Shown: positions 37,236-49,477 of the stretch, piece by piece
Position numbering within the stretch: the stretch's first letter is position 1
How the letters are laid out: each line of letters opens with the position of its first letter
Assembly (NCBI RefSeq): GCF_030463565.1
Contig: NC_134654.1
Coordinates: 19,483,702 to 19,547,701, forward strand
Source of the DNA: Pelecanus crispus
Taxonomy: Eukaryota > Chordata > Aves > Pelecaniformes > Pelecanidae
DNA length: 64,000 nt
Direction of reading: 5' to 3'
Made by a program: the position numbers and the translations under genes
The notes under the pieces: model-generated
Database searches by the model: none
Told to the model about the DNA's origin: nothing
What the model saw: only the letters and a program-made list of their open reading frames with translations

Positions 37236-40200
37236 ACAGTCTGGTGTTTTTATTTTACTTCATTGATTTTCTGGCCTTTAACTTACTGTATAAAAAGAAA
37301 TCTGTGTTTTAGGACATGTGGTGCATTACACTGACTTAAGAATACTTGGGCTGGGAATGTTGCTTTTAAAAATTCATTTGAGAATATCAAGTCTGGACTG
37401 CTGACCCCAGGTCCTTTCAGAAGGGATAAAGGAGCTGTTAAATGTACCAGAGAGCATTCTTCAACATCTGCAGCTCTTAATACATAACCCCTGGCATTAT
37501 CTGGGGGGGCTTTAGAAAGAAAAGGAACAATGAACAGGAAGAAAAAAAATAATAATCTTTCTACTGTACAGAACATATTCTTTCCGGCTAGGACTGGTTG
37601 TGCTTAGGCTCTCGCTGTTCCAGGCTGCCTGCTTTGCAGCTCTTTGTTTGCTTTCTGCAATAATAAATCTTGCCATGAATCTGAGTGTTTCTGTGTCTTT
37701 ACACATTCTTCTTAGAAGCATTTTTTGTAAATTTCGCACACATGAGTCCGGAAAATAAATCCCTACAGGGGCTGCTAATGCAAATTGGCTGTGTTTAAGA
37801 TTAGTGAGTGTGAGTGGCTAATGCCTGTCAGCTGTGATGAGAGTTGGGCTACATATATCTGTTTTCAGCTGTAATTAGGGGTTGAACCGTGGAGGAGTGG
37901 TACTAGCTTTAGCTAGGCCATTGCAGATTTGGAGGTGGCTGTGGCTTAGGGAGCTGCTGAAACCTTGTAGGCCCAGGAGGACTAAAAGGCAGCAGCAGTC
38001 ATAAAAAAGGAGTATGAGCATGCAAAATCTGTAAGTTTTATTCTTAATGAAATCTTTTGCTGTGCTTTGTGTTTGTACCCAGTGGCAGTTGGGCGAGGGG
38101 GTAACAGAAGGGCCTCATCCCTACAATAAATTAAAACTGCAACTGATGCTTGAACTACTTGTGGGGTACAGGCAGTAATGTTGTAAAATTGGATCTCCTA
38201 CTTCATTCCTGTTGCACAGGTGCAGGTATGTAAGTAGCAGCTGTAATGTAAGGAATATACAAGGGACCTGTATGTTCCTGTCCACCTTCCTTGTGTTCTA
38301 GAGAGGGTTAAGTCCCAACTCTGTTTTTCACTATTTATCCTACTGCTACTCCCCTTGCACTTCGCTTAAGTTTGAAACAGTAATGGCTAAAACCTTTGGA
38401 TTTTATGAGCTATCTCAAATTATTCAGTTGCCTTCCTGTAACAGGAATTGCTTTCCTTTCCTTCCCCACCCCTCTTGTGATTCCCTATCTCTCCTACATG
38501 TCTATTCTGACTGAGTGGTTGCCCTTGCTGGGATGGTTGGTGGATAGGAAACCACAGGCTGCAAAGAGAACTGTTGCATTGCTTCCCATGTGCAAGCAAG
38601 GGAGAGGGGCCTGCCCTACTTACCTGGCATCTGCTTTTCTGTGAGTTGGGATGTCCTTAAGGAAGCCAGTTTGCTCTGTACCCGTTGTGTGTGTGCACTC
38701 CTGGCCTATTTGATGATGAAGGGACAGGGAGGCAGATATAGGGTGTAAGAGGGGAAGGTAGGAGGGCACCTGGAGTGGAGAATAATGAAGTGAAATATCC
38801 TCAGCTCCTTCTGAACTCTCAGAAGCAGAGTCTGAGCTGTGGCAAAGGAAGAGTCTTCATGTTTGCTCCGACCTAAGAGCATCCAGTGTCCCACCAGGGT
38901 GGCAGACCTGCTGCTCCTCTCTTGTTTAGCAGCATCCAGCTGAGTGGGAGGCAGGTGTCTGTTGCCAGATCCAGTCTGGTCCTTCAGCAAGTCCCTGTGC
39001 TGGGAAATCTTTTCTTCTTTGTTTCTCTGTGGGGAAGCCCTCTGTTTCCTCTCAGGGTCCCAGTTTTGCACAAAGAAGCAATCTTTTTTTTTTTAACTTG
39101 CACAATCCCTGCCTGTTTTCAGGTGATTACACTGTGGCATGTGCAGTCTTCTGAATGCTAAAGCACTTCAGCCCTTTCCCTTCTCAGTCATCCTTCTGCC
39201 TTGCATTTTCCGCATTTGTAATTTCTGCTCATTGCTATTTTCTCATTCTCTTCTTCCCAGGGTAAGATAAAGTTGACCTTGTGGCTCTTCTTTTTATACA
39301 TCTCATGTAAAAGTGCAACCCTCCATCTCCTGCTGTCATGGCTCAGACTATGATAAAGCAGATCAAAATGCAGGTGACTTTGGTTTTGTCAGGGGTGCCT
39401 GAGAATTGGGATCTAAAGCTGGCATGCTGTTCATGCACTCGGTCTGACAGCAAACCTGCTGACGTGCTACCTCTCTTCTGACTCGGCTCCCTCCACGCCT
39501 GGGAGATGCCAAGATGGGGAAAGCTCCTGTGACTTTTTCTGAGGATGGCTGTATTGTTTCCCTCTTTACAACAGTCTCTAAGTAGACAGTACTTAAGTTA
39601 CGGGTGTTCCTTCTTCTTTGCTGCAGATCCATGATACCAAACACTAGAGCTCACTTGGTTGCAGTTCATTGCTAAATGGAGCTGGTGAAAGACCTTGGTG
39701 AAAAGCCATGCCCTCCTGAACTAGAGCTAATACTCTCCTCTCCTTCCTGGGCAGATGAGGCTGGCACAAGAGATGTGTGTAGACTTGTGTCTCTTTCCCA
39801 CAAGATCATCCTGTGTGAATAGTTTTGCTAAAGCCAAAGGGAACTTGCAGAAAGCCTGCGGTTGGAGCATTTAGCAAGAGCCATGCTGGCTGTTCCATGG
39901 AGCTGTAACTCACAGCTGAATAACATGGGCCTCTTCCATCAGGATAATTTTTCAAGACTTCAGAATATATAAGGGGGGTGGATGGGGAAGGAAAGGGGGT
40001 TTCTCTCATTCTAACCAGAGCTCCTAGCCTTCTCTCTCAAAATTGGTAGCATGTTGCCCAAAAATATCCCAGGTCTCACTGGTCAGCATTTCATGACAAA
40101 CCTTCTTGTCAGGACATCTGACAAGTTTTGCTGTGATTTCTGCTGGCATGTGCCAGCACCTGGGAGGCAGCATTTCTCAAACACTTCCATCTGCATTGCT

Positions 40201-40630
40201 CATTCCTCTCTTATGTGCCAGATCCCACCTCACCTGTTTATCTCTCGTCTTGCACAACCCTTGCATCATGCCAGACTTCATCTCTCTCTGTTACTGCTTT
40301 ATTCTTCCCTGTCTGCATCCACACTCCTTTTTCTCCAGGTGAGCAAAACCCAAATGTACTGGTGTGGGTGGGTGTCTAGTAACTGGGTGGCACAGATGGC
40401 TTCTGATCCTTGGCAGCCTCTTCTGTGTGTGCATCTTTTGGGAGCTTTCTTTACTTTTTTGTGGGCTGCTTTGAGACTTGACCTTGCCAAGAACTGCTGT
40501 TCCAAACCCTGCACCAATCTAACAGTCCCTATGTCTGCAACATGTTCAGCAGCAAAAATCTGGTGGTAGGCAGCAAGTATGACCCAGTGGCTTGTAGAAG
40601 AGCACAGTAAAAGATGATATTGCAGAAGAA

Positions 40631-40688
40631 CAATGAAATTGTAGAGTGAGGAACTCTATATGAAGTTCAATGAAGTTGCAGAGTGAGG
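40631..40688. repeat. Imperfect 21-bp direct repeat, 37-bp period
   Basis: CAATGAAATTGTAGAGTGAGG (40631-40651) recurs at 40668-40688 with two substitutions. It is a small local duplication with no associated element. Confidence 0.75.
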
Positions 40689-43600
40689 GGAAGGGGAAAA
40701 TCTGGTGGGTTCTTCTTTGGATTGCTCCAGTTCAGAAAGTTGTTCTGATGTCTAGTGGCTTCTCTAAAGGTTACTAAAACCCACCCAGATCTTGGTGAAA
40801 CATTGAAATGAGGCTGCTAGCATAGCTGAGTATAAGCTGGGTACACGCATATTTAGTCTGTGGGGACCTTCAAGCCTGGTGTTAAGGTTATGGGAATGCA
40901 TAGACTTAGCTTGTACTTCTAGCTTGAGGGTCAAGGGGAGGAGAAAAGATGCTTGTCTGAACCAGTTAGACGAGATACTGTGTCTGTCCTGGGCTGTTCC
41001 TGATGGGAGGGAAACTTCATGTTGTTTCTCACAGAAGTGTCTGTCAGATGCTCCGTGCCCATTGGTGTGGCATCATTTCGTGGTGAGCAGCAGGAGGGAG
41101 CTCTGAGCAAATTGGTGTGTCTGGCTCTGTGCTGAGCTCCAGTCCCCAAAGCAGGACAAGCACACCGCTGTTGTGCAGTGACAATTACCCCTGCAGCTCA
41201 TTACAACTACTTAATTTGGGTGCAGGTCTGCACTGATGTGATTATGCTTCTTCTGGTCCCCAAGCAGGCTCATGTGCTCTGTGCAGCATCGCAGTGATTT
41301 TTGCGGGGCTGCGGAACATTGAGCATGGAGGGGTCTGGGGGCTTTATGTAAAGAAAGGAGGAAACCACAAGGAGGGAGGCGACTGAAAGGAAAGAAGCCC
41401 CTGGGAGCAGTCACCCAGGGTGAGGAGCTGTTGGATTTGATGTTGTTCGTGCGGTTTGTGTGGAATGATGAAACAGCTTTGAAGCAGACTGGAGCAGGGT
41501 GGACACCTCCCTGAGCTGCCCTGGGGCTGCTCGGCAGCCCGTGGTGTGTGGCTGCAATGGGCAGGCTTCCTGTGGGGAAAAAATAGACAGCTGAGCAGTG
41601 TGAAACTTTGGCAATAACAGCTTGTGCATCATAAATTAGGAGACCGCCTGCCCCTTTGACCCACAGTTCAGTCTTGTTCTGCTCCAATGCTCATTCTTAT
41701 CAATGCAAGCTCCCAGCTGTGGGAAGCATAATCTGCCCAAATCCTCTTGCTGCCTGTCCTTCAGATGTGTCGTAGCAGTGGCTGGGCTGAGCTGACATCC
41801 CACACAACCCTCCTGTGTTACTCAGGTTAATGAGTCTAGGTCTTAGCTGTGTGTGCACCAAATCACAGAATAACCACGTGCTAATTCTTTGTAGGCAGCT
41901 CTGTTGCATTATTTATAGGTATGAAGTAATACACTGTCCATGAGGCGAACACATGGGTGCTTGGCTGTCAGCATGTGGTACAACTACTCTTCTGTTTGTC
42001 TTGCAGAAGCCTATATGCAGGTATCTCTCTTTTCCTCTCCTCTTTACTGGAAAGTTGGCTAAAAAATGCCAAAAGATCATGGGCCAAAACTGTAGCTATT
42101 CAGACTTTTGACTTCAGAAAGAAACATCTGTCCTGCTGGTATTGAATTACCAACTCACAGCTACCAACCGTGCTCTTGATGTTACCTCTTAGTCTGAAAT
42201 TCTTCCTGTAGTTACACTTAAATTTCTTAAGCAGAGCAGTCCCCACATGCTCATACTTGTCTTCTTGCCATACTCTCTACCTACAGATGATGTAAAGATG
42301 ATGCAATTGCCCTGGTCAAATGCTGCTTTCCATCTCTGAGATTCACAGCTTGCAGCCCTTCCACCAAGTTAATCATCAATTCATATACCTCCTCCAAAAT
42401 CTCAATCTTCTCCAAAGCCCCTTAATAAAGCACATGATAAATGTCAGAGTAAAGAGGCTTTTTAAATTGAAAAATGTGGTTCCATGGTAAAGATTCATTG
42501 AGACAAGAACTTTTTAAAGCTTTTCTTCCTGTTGCTTCATCTGAAGCAAAAGAGTGTTTGGATTTAGCAAAATAGTGTGTTTCTATTGAAAAGAAACTTT
42601 CAGTTTCAACCTTTCCCATCCAGGGCCCTAATGTCTCCTTTTCCAGTTCATGAGAGATCTCAGCAGTCCAGCTTTCTATTCCAGTTTGGGGTAGAAAGTA
42701 ATTTCAAATGTCGTAACTAAGGTATTTTCTTCCTGGTTTTAATTCTTTTGGGGCTAAGTTATGACTTTCCTCCTAAAAGTTATCTCCTCTTTCTTCTGCT
42801 CAGTTTTAATTGATGAGTGTATTTCCCTAATCTAAAGAAAATCACTATTTACAAGAAAATTCGTCGTCTTCCTTTTAAGCTGTGCAGTGTAGTGATGCTT
42901 TAATTTCACTCAGTGCCAACTTCTGCCTCGTGTTTCCCAGCATGAATTGTATTAGCAAGTCTAGTGGTTTTCTCAGCATTAGCTCTAACCAGGAGAATGC
43001 TCCCATAAAGATAAATTGGTTTATTTAATAGCCTTAATTGTATTTTTATGTGTATAGAGCCAAATACAAATGCTATCAAATATTGCTTTCTTCTTTCCCC
43101 TGTGCCTGGAGCCTGACTGATCGATTGCACTTGAAATGCTGGAGCTGCGAGCTGCCCGTTTGGATGCTGGGACGTGAAATGTCTGGGATGGCACATGTTT
43201 GGGAGTACATCAATGCATGGGGCAGCTTTTCTGTCTGGAACCTGATCAGTGTTGTGGAGACCCCACTGCTCAGTATCCTGTGGTAATGTCTGAGTTGCAC
43301 TTGACAGAAACTGGTTTAATGGATGTGGAGGCTGTGACTGCAGATATCATCTGTTGATGGACTGAGGGAATGGACCAGGGCCCTCTAGAACTGGAGGGGT
43401 GCTGGTGGGATGCCTTTCCCATGGCTCCCCCCAGTCCTCGTACCTGCCAGTGCTGGGGGCAGCAGGAATGCAGTCAGATTCCTGGCCAGACCTTCTGAGA
43501 AGGAAATCATTGTCCAGGACTGCTCATGACCAAATGGAGCCATTTCTGTGCAAGGAGCGCAGCTTTTATGCACCTCCTTGTATTTTGAGGGCTGGGTTGT

Positions 43601-45961
43601 GTATCTCAGTCCTGCTGGACAAAGCCCCCAGACGCCTGACCTCTGTATGCTCTCTAGAAGCAGCCTGGCAGGGTGGGGTGGGGAGGGAGGCAGCTGATAC
43701 TTTTGAAGATGCCACAGCCGGTACAATGCGATGGGATTAAGATAGCTGTAGCCTGTGGTCAGAGCCTTTCTACAGCAGCAGTGACAGCAATCCAGTCCCT
43801 GGTCTCAAATTTCGATTTGCAGGCTTACTCCCTTTTCCCATTAGAAATTTTCTCTTTCCCAATTCTAATAGCCAATTTTCAGTGTGTACAGCATTCAATT
43901 CCCCAAGGTGTCACATGTCCCAGTAAAGCAGAAAGCTGCGAACGCCTCATTTCTGGGAACAGCTCCCTGGATCCAGGTGCTCCTGCCCAAGTCTGAGTCT
44001 CTGGTTTATTCTGTGTATCTGTCAGAATGATTTTTGTGATGGCAGTTGAATGGGCGCTCTGCCTGCTCCTCCGTGTTGGGCTGTGCTCCGTCCAGCTGCT
44101 TTTCTCTTTGAGGCATGGATGAGACTGTGATTGAGTGAGGTTTTGGCTGGCTCCTATAGGGAAAGTGTCTTGGCGCTGACCCACATGTGGACAGATTATA
44201 AAAGATTGTACTCTGCAGGCTCCTACCAGCAGAGAAAGAAGGAAGAAAATGGGATTAAAAAACATTTCCCCCTATATTTCTAGTTTCAGGCCATTAACAC
44301 TTGTTGGATGCTGCTCTTGCTCAGAGCAGCAATTTATGAAGAATTGTTGTATTGACAAAAGTTTTAATCTCTCTGGGTTGCCCAGCTCACCTGAACATAC
44401 CTCCCATCTCTGGCTCTGCTTTGCATTAATGTTTCGAAAACTGCAGCCGCACTGGGCAGCGAAGACTTTTATCTCCTGCTGGTAGCCTGCTCCAAGCCTG
44501 TGCTTGCACTCTGAGGCTGAAGCAGTTCGTATTTTTTTCTGAAGGCATTGGCACTGCTTGCCCAGGGGCTGGAGAAGGTAGGAGATCTGAGGGGCTGCAG
44601 TCATGCAGGCCAGGCTAACTGCTGACAGCTCCTTCCACAGCAGCCCTGGGATCTTCTTGAAGGCTGTTCTTCTGTGTCAGTGCCGATGACAGTATCAGAG
44701 GACAGTCCACCCTATGCCACTGCCACAGCAGTGTTTCTCATATGGTACATCTTTGTCCTCTCTGAGGACCTGGAGGTATTTGCTGTTCTGCCTCTTCTGG
44801 GCAGAATGAGGGAATCGTCTCTCTTATTTTGAGAAGATAAAGATTTTGAATATTATGTTGGGGATTTAGCTGCCAGCTGCAGCTGGGTCTTAAATGTTTT
44901 TGGGAATAAGAGCTGACTTCATTTTGAGTAAGAATGTGGAATTTGAGCAGGTGCAGGAACCATGAAACGCGGCTGTCTCCCCAGAGGGGATTAGGGAAGC
45001 TTTGGGCTTATTCCACCTAGCAGAGCAGGGACTGGAAGGAGGGCTGGGAGCTGCCTATACATGTTTCAGGGAGGTGAAGGTGGGGTAAGAGAAAAACCTG
45101 CTTAAACTGAAAGACTGTATTAGTTCATAAATGAGTGAGTAGGTGACAATTTAAGGGTCCCAGGGGCTTTCCTGCCTGCCAGAGCAGCTGCTCAGAGGAG
45201 GTTGCAGGGGCAAAACCAGAGCTGTTCTCAGGACTGAGGTTGAAGTATTTACAAAAGCAGTTGTGTGGCATGGTGTTTGCACTGTAGTAGTCCCCCTAAA
45301 AATCTGCTCAGGGGACATGGCCTCAATCTCCCCCAGTGCATGGGCTTTATCCTGGTCAGAGGCTCTGCAGCATCACCTGGCCTCTGCCAGGTCCTTGTAG
45401 GTGTGTATTGACCTGGCTGGCAGGCAGCCTCCATGGGTCAGTGCTGGGCTTAACCTGAGCAGGAGCTTGCTCAGGGGCTGTGAAATCCTTATCTCAGCAG
45501 GCAGAAGCTGTGCTATAATGCTTCAGTCTGAGGAACTTTCAGTGAAGATATTGTCTCTTCCAAATGCAGATCACACACCTGTTTTAGATCAGTGACTAAT
45601 TCTTGCTCTCAGGAACCAAATGGCTGCAAACAAGAGCAGCTCCATGGGTGCTATGTGGTTTGTAGCCTCTGTCCTGTATCACACCATGCATCACTTCCCA
45701 GCCCTGTACTTACCATCCCAAGGTGGTCAGTAGTACCCAGACCCACAGCTCTCCCTGAACTGGGTGTAACTTCCATGGAGAAAGGAGCAATTGCAGCTGT
45801 TCTCATATCTCAAAAACACAGTGCTTGGAAAACTCTCCCTTTCTGGAGCTCATATCTGGCTCTGTGAATCTTGGCACATTTGACTAATTCCCTTCCAAGG
45901 CTGGGAAACCTTAATCCAACAGGGTGAAGGAGTGTAGTAGGGGGTGGAGTAGTAGGGGTGG

Positions 45962-45978
45962 TTTTTTTTTTTTTTTTT
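45962..45978. repeat. T17 homopolymer
   Basis: A run of 17 T follows a GTAGTAGGGG-rich stretch. It is a simple repeat. Confidence 0.9.
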
Positions 45979-46767
45979 AAGGCTTTTCTGCTATCAGCAC
46001 ATGCCTAGCAGTGGTACTTGCTTGGGCAGCTAGAATTTTCTGATTGCTTCCAGTGTAAACCTGCCTGGCATCTCAATACTTCCATTAGCTCTTTCTTCTG
46101 AAGTATGAGAGGCAGCAGCTGTGAGGCATCCTATGGCTTTTGGGGAAGATGGGGAGTTGTGAGTTGTCTCACCTGCCAGTTTTCCAGGATGATTTCTGAT
46201 TTCCACCCTGCCTGGTGGATAGAGGAAAATGATGGAGCTGCTCCTTGCTGGTGTGAGATGCACAAATTAATGCTGCTCTTTGATTAACATCCAAGGGCTG
46301 GAGGGAGGGATTTAGGCTTGCTACCCCAGACAGCTGACCCTCCCAGTCTCTTTTCTGACTGTCTTGGGTCAAAGCAGGTCTCATCCTGTGGGTCCCACAT
46401 GATTGCAGCTGGGGCATAGGGCAGAAGCTGATAAGGATGGTGTTTGTGAACAGCCACCCCTCTGCCAACACTGGTGGGGAGCTGATGGGGACAAGAACCA
46501 GTGTCCTCGTACAGTGCTGGAAATGTGGGTGACTGCTCTGTTCCCCAGAGGCCCCGACACAACTGTGGGAAACTTCAGAGCAAACAAGGAAAGGGGAGAC
46601 AAAGCTTTTGGCAGGAGGAAAAGTTCTTTGGGGGAGAGTTTAAACAAATATCCATATTGATATTTTCCCACAGCTTGTTCAACCCTTGCTGTTGTCTAGC
46701 TCGTGTCTCCTTATATCTATTATATTGTGCTGTGCTAATTTCCTAAACGGTTCCTGTGTGTAAAAAG

Positions 46768-46780
46768 AAAAAAAAAAAAA
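46768..46780. repeat. A13 homopolymer
   Basis: A run of 13 A preceded by TAAAAAG. It is a simple repeat. Confidence 0.85.
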
Positions 46781-47048
46781 GTCGCACCCACAAAATCCCC
46801 ACAACCCTAAAGCCACATTGGTTTTTCCTATTCTGTTATTAAACAGTCTTGAGATTTTACATCAAAGGGTAGAAGCAGAGAGTAGAACAGGCAGAAAGGC
46901 TCTCTAGAAGTCTGTTTGCTATAGCAAATGGTTTGAAGTGCAGTGAGAAATCATCCTTTATCTCGGTGGACCTTTTGGTCAGGCCTGTGGCTCAATCAAA
47001 TTCTTTATTAATCTCTGCCACCTCTTCCAAGGTCAGGATTTACAATGG

Positions 47049-47081
47049 TTTTTTTTTTCTTTTTTCTTTTTTCCCCCCTTT
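47049..47081. repeat. Polypyrimidine tract
   Basis: T- and C-runs (T10 C T6 C T6 C6 and following T) form a 30-bp pure pyrimidine tract. No adjacent exon is recognised, so it is recorded as low-complexity DNA and not as a splice site. Confidence 0.8.
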
Positions 47082-47740
47082 GGTAGCTCAGTCTATGGTT
47101 TTTAGAAGTCTTGCCAGCATGTTATAGCCAGTTTTACTTTGGAAGAGGGTGAATTTGATGCAGTGGACTGAAAGCACTAAGATATTAATTTCCCCATTTC
47201 CGTGCAACTGTCTGTTGGTTGTCAGCAACCTCCAGAAATGTAACCCAGGCTGCTTCTCTTAATGCCTGTGAGTGTCAAGATGCAAAGATGTTCTGGTGCC
47301 AGCCTCAAATCATCACCTAGCCTTGCACCCACAGGCAGGCAGCAGCACGTAGCCATCCTGGGGAAAAGGCTGTGGTACCTCTTCTTATTCAGCTGGGCAA
47401 ACATGTGGAAGAAAGCAAAAGACCCCATGGGGCTGTTTGCATTACAACTGCCCTTGGGATATTGTGCTGTGGGCCAGGACTCTGTGACTTCGACTAGCAA
47501 ATTGTTGTAATGAGGGACTGAAATTACTCTACTGGTTTTGGATGACTTATTTTCATATTTTTGTAATGCTTTGCAATGGCTGCTGCCCACCAAGCTTGGT
47601 AGTACCTCTACAATGGAAATGCACGTGTGGCTGCAGTAGGAGCAAGGGCCGGCTGGAGCTGGCCAGAGGAACTGAGCAGGTTTTAATGCTGGGGCATGTG
47701 TGGCTGTAGAGGAAGAGCAAGGTTGTCCCTACCTTCTGCA

Positions 47741-47822
47741 CATCCATCTGGTTAACAGGGGAGGACCCAGACGACTGGAGGCTTGCCAATGTGATGCCCA
47801 TCTACAAGAAGGGCCGGAAGGA
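47741..47822 (+). mobile_element. Host CR1 LINE, first visible fragment (ORF2)
   Basis: GACTGGAGGCTTGCCAATGT and CTACAAGAAGGGCCGGAAGG are CR1 ORF2 sequence from the endonuclease-RT linker and early RT region. The element is 5'-truncated, and its start is uncertain by a few tens of bases. It is interrupted right after GGCCGGAAGGA and resumes at 48810 with AAGGAGGATCCAGGGGACTA, so the break is caused by the nested minus-strand CR1 between them. Confidence 0.8.
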
Positions 47823-48809
47823 ATCATAGAATCATAGGATGCTTTGGGTTGGAAGGGACCTTTAGAGGTCATCTAGCCCAACCCCCCTGCAGTAAGCAGA
47901 GACAGCTTTAACTAGATCAGGTTGCTCAGAGCCCCATCCAACCTGACCTTGAATGTTGCCGGGGATGGGGCCTCTACCACCTCTCTGGGCAACCTGTTCC
48001 AGTGCTTCATCACCCTCATTGTAAAAAATTTATTTCTTATGTCTAGTCTAAATCTATTCTTTAGTTTAAATCCATTATTCCTTGTCCTGTCACAACAGGC
48101 CTTATTAAAAAGATTGTCCCCATCCTTCCTATAGGCCCCCTTTAAGTACTGAAAGGCTGCAATAAGGTCTCCCTGCAGCCTTCTCTTCTCCAGGCTGAAC
48201 AATCCCGACTCTCCCAGCCTGGCCTCATAAGAGAGGTGTTCCAGCCCTCGGATCATTTTGGTGGCCCTCCTCTGGACCTGCTCCAGCAGGTCCATGTCCT
48301 TCTTGTGCTGAAGGCCCCAGAGCTGGACACAGTACTCCAGATGAGGTCTTACCAGAGCAGAGCAGAGGGGCAGAATCACCTCCCTCAACCTGCTGGCCAC
48401 GCTTCTTTTGATGCAGCCCAGGATAGGGCTGGCTTTCTGGGCTGCAAGCACACATTGCCGGCTCATGTCCAGCTTTTCATCTGCCAGTACCCCCAAGTCC
48501 TTCTCCGCAGGGCTGCTCTCAATCCCTTCATCCCCCAACCTGTACTGATACCGGGGGTTGCCCTGTCCCAGGTGCAGGACCTTGCACTTGGCCTTGTTGA
48601 ACCTCATGAGATTCACACAGGCCCACCCCTCCAGCTTGTCCAGGTCCCTTTGCATGATATCTCATCCTCCTGGTGTGTCAACCGCACCACTCAGCTTGGT
48701 GTCATTTGCAAACTTGCTGAGGGTGCACTCGATCCCACTGTCTATGTCACTGATGAAGACGTTAAATAGCACCGGTCCCAGTACGGACCCCTGAGGGACC
48801 CCACTTGTC
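47823..48809 (-). mobile_element. Nested CR1 LINE (3' part of ORF2 plus 3' UTR)
   Basis: The element sits inside the plus-strand host CR1. Its 3' end, at the low-coordinate side, is the CR1 tail TCTATGATTC read on the minus strand. Its 5' truncation lies at 48809 within RT, at the segment coding the [18 protein letters not shown] motif. The host 5-mer AAGGA appears on both sides (47818-47822, 48810-48814), consistent with a short target duplication or microhomology. The 3' UTR differs from the other CR1 copies here, so it belongs to a different subfamily. Confidence 0.92.
47912..48655 (-). pseudogene. CR1 ORF2 C-terminal fragment, 247 codons still open
   Basis: This is the C-terminal part of the CR1 reverse transcriptase polyprotein: thumb/connection motifs such as [39 protein letters not shown] and [14 protein letters not shown], then [12 protein letters not shown] and [15 protein letters not shown], ending at the normal ORF2 stop. 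The catalytic YADD-type box is upstream, and the first RT blocks are lost to 5' truncation. It therefore cannot retrotranspose by itself. The intact frame suggests modest age. The methionine chosen is only the first ATG in the fragment. Confidence 0.85.
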
Positions 48810-49175
48810 AAGGAGGATCCAGGGGACTACAAACCTGTCAGCCTGACCTCAGTACTGGGGAAGCTTATGGAGCAGTCCATCTTGAGTACGCTCAAGAGGC
48901 ATGTGCATGTCAACCAGGGGATCAGGTGCAGCCAGCATGGGTTCATGGAAGGCAGATCCTGCTTGACCAATCTGATCTCCTTCTATGACCAGGTGACCTG
49001 CCTAGTGGACAAGGGAAAGGCTGTGGGTGTCATCTACCTGGACTTTAGTAAAGCCTTTGACACTGTCTCCCACAGCATTCTCCTGGGGAAGCCGGTGGCT
49101 CATGGCTTAGGCAGGTGTACTTTTCGATGGGTAAAAAAATGGCTGAATGGCCGAGCCCAGAGAGTTCTGGTGAAT
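48810..49175 (+). mobile_element. Host CR1 LINE, second fragment (RT domain)
   Basis: Continues the ORF2 frame of the fragment ending at 47822. It encodes the RT segment with YLDFSKAFDTVSH (about 49038-49076), whose first D is the metal-binding aspartate of RT block A, and ends within WLNGRAQRVLVN. It is interrupted again at 49175 by a second nested CR1 and resumes at 49456-49478. Confidence 0.9.
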
Positions 49176-49477
49176 CATAGAATCTTTTAGGTTGGAAAAG
49201 ACCTTTAAGACCATCCAGTCCAACCATTAACCTACACTACCAAGTCCACTCTAAGCCAATCAAGGGTAGACTAGACGAAACCATGTCCCAGAGTGCCACG
49301 TCTACCTGTTTTTTGAACACTTCCAGGGGTGGTGACTCCACCATCTCTCTGGGCAGCCTGTTCCAATGCTTGACCAACCTTTCCGTGAAGAAATCTTTCC
49401 TAATATCCAATCTAAACCTCCCCTGGCACAGCTTGAGCCCATTTCCTCTTGTCCTAGCCCAGAGAGTTCTGGTGAAT
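49154..49477. repeat. Perfect 22-bp target site duplication around a nested CR1
   Basis: The sequence 49154-49175 (starts AGCCCAGAGAG, ends GGTGAAT) is repeated without mismatch at 49456-49477. Bases differ immediately outside on both sides (G/T and C/G). The sequence belongs to the host CR1, where only one copy is expected, so the second copy was made by insertion of the element between them. Confidence 0.92.
49176..49455 (-). mobile_element. Second nested CR1 LINE (short 3' fragment)
   Basis: A 280-bp 5'-truncated CR1 in antisense to the host. On the minus strand it encodes the ORF2 end ([35 protein letters not shown]) and the 3' UTR ending GGTCTTTTCCAACCTAAAAG then ATTCTATG. It is flanked by the perfect 22-bp duplication. 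The 3' UTR type differs from the nested element at 47823-48809. Confidence 0.93.

Larger units (their letters stand above)
37236..47740. other. Non-coding stretch, no gene recognised
   Basis: No coding exon or RNA gene was recognised. Open frames up to 172 codons (40051-40569 plus) and 158 codons (41211-41687 minus) lack family motifs. Small repeats include a 21-bp imperfect duplication at 40631-40651 and 40668-40688 (CAATGAARTTGYAGAGTGAGG). T-runs lie at 45962-45978 and A-runs at 46768-46780. The block 42160-42440 looks like decayed repeat DNA but could not be assigned. Confidence 0.55.

Noticed and set aside
37788..37795. Perfect POU octamer ATGCAAAT
   Set aside because: A single 8-mer match is expected about twice in 64 kb on two strands. 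There is no supporting promoter context.
48236..48769. Open frame antisense to the nested CR1
   Set aside because: Antisense shadow of the CR1 ORF2. CR1 codon usage commonly leaves the opposite strand open.
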